64,000 nt of DNA. Origin: an uncultured Lachnospiraceae bacterium (GTDB taxonomy: Bacteria > Bacillota > Clostridia > Lachnospirales > Lachnospiraceae). The stretch covers positions 20,591 to 84,590 of the forward strand of contig CALWBQ010000031.1 in the NCBI GenBank assembly GCA_944376125.1. Reading direction: 5' to 3'. The notes beneath the pieces are model-generated. The model ran no database searches, was not told the origin of the DNA, and saw only the letters and a program-made list of their open reading frames with translations. The translations under genes and the position numbers were made by a program. Every line of letters begins with the position of its first letter. Within the stretch, counting starts at the first letter, position 1. Positions 60,698 through 64,000 of the stretch are shown piece after piece.

Positions 60698-62225
60698 TCC
60701 ATATATGGAGAATTGCCAGTCCCGCCAGATAGAAGACCGCCAGGGAAAAAATTTCCAGGGCAGTGTTCAAGAAAGGCGGAATCCAGGAGACAGAAGAGAT
60801 GAGCCTCAGGGAAAAAATGGCACGGCAGATCCCGATCGCCAGAATCAGAACCAAGGCTGGCTTTGCAATCATATCAGCAGGGGCCCACGTGATCTTTGTC
60901 TGTTTGGAGAGGGAATAGAGATTCATAGAGGCTAGGAGGATTTCACTGGCCAGAATTCCCCAGAGGTAAGCGCGGATACCAAAATGAGGGATTCCCAGGA
61001 CAACGAAGGCCAGGCGGGTGAGCATAGAGATAATATTCTGCAGAAACGTGGTGGAGGTCTGCCCCATCCCATTTAAGATGCTTCCCATGGTAGTGGCCAG
61101 ATACATAAAGGGGCACAGCCAGGCAAGAGTAGAGATATAGGCCCCGGCGTTGGGATCGTGAAAGACTTCAGTGCCCAGAGCATCTCCGTACAGGCAGAAC
61201 ACGCCGATACACAGAATTCCCATATAAAGGCTGTACCGCATAGCCATGGAGATGGTATTGGAAATGCGGTTCTCATTGCCGGCGGATTGTGCCTGGGCCA
61301 CCGCGGGGAGGAGGAGGACAGCCATGGAATTAGTGATGGCAGATGGAAAAAAGATAAACGGCATAGCCATTCCTGTGAGTATGCCATACACGGAAAATGC
61401 TTCTTCACTGGACAGCCCGAAGACCTGAAGCTGGTTGGGGATCCAGATGGCTTCTGCACTCCCGAGGATATTTAGGATCAGCCGGTTTCCCATGAGAGGG
61501 GCGGCCAGCGCCATCAGGGGAACGGCAGAGGAAAAAAAGGACAGCCCGGCGGGAACAGGGGAGTGGCTGACAGCGCGTTTGGCCTGTGGAGGAAAGAGAC
61601 AGAGAGCAGAGAAGGTAAACGCTGCTGAGGCAGCTTCCCCGATCAGATGGCCGAGGACAGCAAGGGTTACGGTAATCTCTCTGCCTTGCTCTGTCCAAAT
61701 ATCAGCGATGAGAAATACCAGACCCATGCGGATCACCTGCTCTGCCACCTGGGAAAAAGCAGGAACCCGGGATTTCTGCATTCCATAATAATACCCGTTG
61801 ATGCACGCGTGGAAGGCTGCAAAAGGGACAGAGAGAGCGATCAAGGGAAGAAGGGGAGCGCAGGCAGGCTCCAGCAGAATATATGCGGCAATAAAATCCG
61901 AAAAGCGGGTGATAAAGAAAGCCAGAATGACTGCCAAAGCCATGGAAACGGTCATCCCGGCTGCAAAAACGTTCTTTTGCTGACCAGTATGGGAAGCAAT
62001 GTACTGGGACAGAGCAGTCTGAATCGATCCGGCACAGACGGCAAAACAAATTCCAAATACAGGGTGAACCATGTTGTAGAGCCCTAATCCTTCCGCACCG
62101 ATGGTTCTGGACAGAAAGATGCGGTAGAAAAACCCCAGGACGCGGCAGGCAAAGCCGGTTCCGGTCAGCAGGAGAGTTCCTGTGAGAAAAGCCCGCTTCT
62201 GCGGGGAGAGGGAAAATTGTTTCAT
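60681..62225 (-). CDS. SpoVB-like MOP-superfamily lipid flippase
   Basis: 514 aa, about fourteen membrane helices. Starts KRAFLTGTLLLTGTGFACRVLGFFYRIFLSRTIGAEGLGLYNMVHPVFGICFAV, the usual opening of the SpoVB/MurJ-like polysaccharide-flippase group, with CINGYYYGMQKSRVPAFSQVAEQVIRMGLVFL further on. SpoVB moves peptidoglycan lipid intermediates for spore cortex; related copies serve other wall polymers. With pdaA and spoIIIA in the window a sporulation role is plausible, not proven. CAGGAGCC lies before the start. Confidence 0.87.
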   Translation of the reverse strand: MKQFSLSPQKRAFLTGTLLLTGTGFACRVLGFFYRIFLSRTIGAEGLGLYNMVHPVFGICFAVCAGSIQTALSQYIASHTGQQKNVFAAGMTVSMALAVILAFFITRFSDFIAAYILLEPACAPLLPLIALSVPFAAFHACINGYYYGMQKSRVPAFSQVAEQVIRMGLVFLIADIWTEQGREITVTLAVLGHLIGEAASAAFTFSALCLFPPQAKRAVSHSPVPAGLSFFSSAVPLMALAAPLMGNRLILNILGSAEAIWIPNQLQVFGLSSEEAFSVYGILTGMAMPFIFFPSAITNSMAVLLLPAVAQAQSAGNENRISNTISMAMRYSLYMGILCIGVFCLYGDALGTEVFHDPNAGAYISTLAWLCPFMYLATTMGSILNGMGQTSTTFLQNIISMLTRLAFVVLGIPHFGIRAYLWGILASEILLASMNLYSLSKQTKITWAPADMIAKPALVLILAIGICRAIFSLRLISSVSWIPPFLNTALEIFSLAVFYLAGLAILHIWKNRLP

Positions 62226-62300
62226 ACCAGGCTCCTGGGATAGATATTGGTAAAATATATGAAGTGGGAGCGGGTTTCAGACTTTTTGAAAAAATATTAC

Positions 62301-62336
62301 TATTCCTATTGAAATTATAGGAATATATTATATAAT
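62301..62336 (+). promoter_or_regulatory. nifS promoter overlapped by a perfect palindrome
   Basis: TTGAAA (62309-62314), 16-bp spacer, TATAAT (62331-62336). The palindrome TATTCCTAT-N7-ATAGGAATA (62301-62325) covers the -35 and part of the spacer; it is of the type bound by Rrf2-family (IscR/CymR-like) repressors. Confidence 0.6.
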
Positions 62337-62397
62337 AAGGCTGACAGCATATTGATGCTGCATTTTCGAAAGAACAGCAGAAAGGCGGTAATTCAAC

Positions 62398-63585
62398 TTG
62401 AACAATATGATTTATCTGGACAATGCGGCTACAACCCGGACGAAGCCGGAGATTGTAAAAGCCATGCTGCCCTATTTCAGTGAATACTACGGAAACCCGT
62501 CATCGGTGTATTCTTTTTCTAATGATTCTAAGAAGGCTGTAGAGAAGGCCAGAGAGCAGGTGGCAGAGGCCATCGGGGCCAATAAAGAAGAAATTTATTT
62601 CACAGCAGGGGGAAGCGAATCAGACAATTGGGCATTGACTGCTACGGCGGAAGCCTATCAGGGGAAAGGACGCCACATCATCACCAGCAAAATCGAGCAC
62701 CACGCAGTTCTCAACACCTGCCAGTATTTGGAAAAGAGAGGGTTTGAAGTCACCTACCTGGATACAGATGAGTATGGCGTTGTAGACCTTGTACAGTTGA
62801 AGGCGGCGATCCGGCCGGATACTATTCTGATCTCCATTATGTTTGCCAACAATGAGATCGGGACGATTCAGCCGGTAAAAGAGATCGGAGAGATTGCTAA
62901 GGAACACGGCATCCTGTTTCACACAGACGCGGTTCAGGCATTTGGCCACATTCCGATCCAGGTAGATGATCTGAATATTTCTATGCTCAGCGCCAGCGGA
63001 CATAAACTGAATGGGCCGAAAGGGATCGGGTTCCTCTATATTCGCAGAGGGATTAAGACCCGCTCCTTTATTCACGGAGGAGCTCAGGAGAGAAAGCGCC
63101 GGGCTGGAACAGAAAATGTGCCCGGTATCGTCGGAATGGGGCTGGCAGCAGAGCTGGCTGTTCAGACGATGGAAGAGCGGGCCGAGAAGGAGAGAACCCT
63201 GAGGGATTACCTGATTAGCAGGATTATGGGGGAAGTTCCTTATGTGCGTGTCAACGGTCATCGGACGAAACGCCTGCCCAACAATGTCAATCTGGCTTTC
63301 CAGTTTATTGAAGGGGAATCCCTTTTAATTATGCTGGATATGGCGGGGATCTGCGGTTCCAGCGGATCGGCCTGCACATCCGGATCTCTGGATCCTTCCC
63401 ATGTGCTTCTGGCTATCGGCCTCCCCCATGAGATTGCCCATGGTTCTCTCAGGCTGACTTTATCAGAAGAAAATACGCGGGAGGAGATGGATTATACGGC
63501 AGAGAAGATAAAAGAGATAGTGGAGAAGCTCAGAAGCATGTCTCCTCTCTATGAAGACTATTTGAAAGGGCAGAGCAGAACTTAA
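62398..63585 (+). CDS. nifS: cysteine desulfurase (NifS/IscS type)
   Basis: 395 aa from TTG 62398 (AAAGGCGG nine bases upstream); the ATG at 62407 is too far from that site. PLP enzyme moving sulfur from cysteine to a scaffold as persulfide. Motifs: YLDNAATTRTKPE at the start, the PLP histidine/lysine in IEHHAVLN and SASGHKLNGPKGIGFLY, and the persulfide cysteine in GSSGSACTSGSLDPSH. Its partner nifU follows after 17 bases. A palindrome over its promoter suggests an Rrf2-type repressor; iscR is not visible. Confidence 0.96.
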   Translation: MNNMIYLDNAATTRTKPEIVKAMLPYFSEYYGNPSSVYSFSNDSKKAVEKAREQVAEAIGANKEEIYFTAGGSESDNWALTATAEAYQGKGRHIITSKIEHHAVLNTCQYLEKRGFEVTYLDTDEYGVVDLVQLKAAIRPDTILISIMFANNEIGTIQPVKEIGEIAKEHGILFHTDAVQAFGHIPIQVDDLNISMLSASGHKLNGPKGIGFLYIRRGIKTRSFIHGGAQERKRRAGTENVPGIVGMGLAAELAVQTMEERAEKERTLRDYLISRIMGEVPYVRVNGHRTKRLPNNVNLAFQFIEGESLLIMLDMAGICGSSGSACTSGSLDPSHVLLAIGLPHEIAHGSLRLTLSEENTREEMDYTAEKIKEIVEKLRSMSPLYEDYLKGQSRT

Positions 63586-63602
63586 CCGAAGGAGGAAGAA
63601 AA

Positions 63603-63905
63603 ATGTACACAGAAAAAGTAATGGATCACTTTCAGCATCCCAGAAATGTAGGAGAACTGGAGAATCCCAGCGGTATGGGAACGGTAGGAAACGCAAAATG
63701 CGGTGATATTATGAGAATTTATCTGGACATTGACGAGAACCAGATGATAAGGGATGTAAAGTTTAAGACCTTTGGCTGCGGAGCTGCAGTGGCGACCAGC
63801 AGTATGGCCACGGAGCTGGTGAAGGGGAAATCTGTACAGGAGGCAATGAAAGTGACTAACAAAGCTGTATGCGAATGTAGGTTTGTCAAACATTTGTTAC
63901 ACTGA
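63603..63905 (+). pseudogene. nifU: Fe-S scaffold NifU/IscU, truncated by an insertion sequence
   Basis: About 91 native codons remain: MYTEKVMDHFQHPRNVGEL, the first cluster ligands in NAKCGD (C33, D35), the second in FGCGAAVATSS (C59), and EAMKVTNKAV. At codon 92 the reading frame enters foreign DNA and adds nine junk residues before a stop at 63903. The normal protein has about 40 more residues, including the third cysteine ligand of the HCS motif and the C-terminal helix. The product is therefore expected to be inactive. The rest of nifU probably lies beyond the insertion, outside this window. Confidence 0.85.
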
Positions 63906-64000
63906 GCGTAAATAATCCCGAAGCACTTCATTGGGTGTTTTCCATCCCAGTGGCCGCATGGGGAACTGATTATAATCTCTCCGGTTATATACTTTGAGCT
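63876..64000. mobile_element. insertion sequence, one end (continues past the window)
   Basis: Homology to NifU stops at 63875. The next bases start TGTAGGTTTGTC, a TG-ended terminus as in many DDE-type insertion sequences, and 22 bases inside is the end of a transposase gene read on the minus strand. The other end and any target duplication are outside the window. Confidence 0.75.
63897..64000 (-). CDS. transposase, C-terminal end (DDE integrase-core type)
   Basis: The minus-strand frame is open from the window edge to the stop at 63897 and encodes a tail with NRRDYNQFPM, RPLGWKTPNEVL and RDYLRSV. The pattern R-P-x-x-x-L-G-W-K-T-P-x-E-V-L is the usual ending of integrase-core transposases (IS3, IS30, IS481 groups). 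Which IS family it is cannot be told from 34 residues. The gene continues beyond base 64000. Confidence 0.75.
   Translation of the reverse strand, partial: LKVYNRRDYNQFPMRPLGWKTPNEVLRDYLRSV

Noticed and set aside
63876..63905. NifU ending as a simple frameshift
   Set aside because: The sequence past 63875 is not NifU in any frame and leads into a transposase end, so an insertion explains it better.
1..64000. CRISPR arrays, tRNA or rRNA genes, prophage
   Set aside because: No regularly spaced repeats, no cloverleaf or rRNA-like sequence, and no phage structural or integrase genes were seen in reading both strands.

Overview
The window reads as chromosomal DNA of an anaerobic, spore-forming Clostridia, most likely a Lachnospiraceae member. 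The evidence is a complete spoIIIAA-AH operon, spoIVB, spo0A with an upstream 0A box, a pdaA-type deacetylase and a SpoVB-like flippase. The gene order asp23-nusB-xseA-xseB-ispA-dxs-tlyA-nadK-argR-recN-spoIVB-spo0A matches the Bacillus/Clostridium backbone. Base composition is close to balanced, gene density is high, and many gene pairs overlap by ATGA. No rRNA, tRNA, CRISPR array or prophage was seen. The only mobile element is an insertion sequence entering at the right edge.

Layout. 1-6.8 kb: end of a class I/II aminotransferase, an ApbE flavinyltransferase, a GtrA/YfhO pair, argH and a Crp/Fnr regulator. 6.9-10.7 kb: a patatin-like protein, an ECF sigma factor with a membrane anti-sigma partner, and a metallo-beta-lactamase-fold hydrolase. 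10.8-18.1 kb: a Bax-inhibitor-1 membrane protein and argG on the minus strand, divergent from argC-GNAT-argJ-argB-argD. 18.3-24 kb: a LacI regulator, a cyclodeaminase/cyclohydrolase-folD pair, thiT under a TPP riboswitch, a small DMT transporter, a ComEA-like lipoprotein and an orphan response regulator. 24.1-30.4 kb: pdaA, GNAT-rlmH-MATE, a DAPG/phloretin-hydrolase-like protein with an AEC transporter, and an S66 peptidase.

30.6-49.1 kb is the conserved sporulation and housekeeping block: spoIIIA, asp23/nusB, exonuclease VII, isoprenoid genes, nadK, argR, recN, spoIVB, an inserted polyprenyl glycosylphosphotransferase, and spo0A. 49.2-58.8 kb: glgA, a DUF212 protein, maf, a HAD phosphatase, a PrsA-like foldase with a small membrane protein, glnS, a MocR regulator, a MORN-like lipoprotein or membrane protein, and a Nudix hydrolase. 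58.8-64 kb: an AraC regulator divergent from an HPr-like protein without the catalytic His, a SpoVB-like flippase, and nifS-nifU in which nifU is cut off by the insertion sequence.

How the parts work together. Arginine synthesis is spread over argH, argG, argCJBD and the repressor argR, and the two divergent promoters share an AT-rich element over their -10 boxes. One-carbon metabolism appears to use a FolD that lacks the residues needed for cyclohydrolase activity, paired with a separate cyclohydrolase-family protein. The most interesting items are that FolD/FchA split, the GNAT gene inside the arg operon, the Crh-like HPr, the IS-interrupted nifU, the glycosylphosphotransferase between spoIVB and spo0A, and several strong unexplained leader hairpins.
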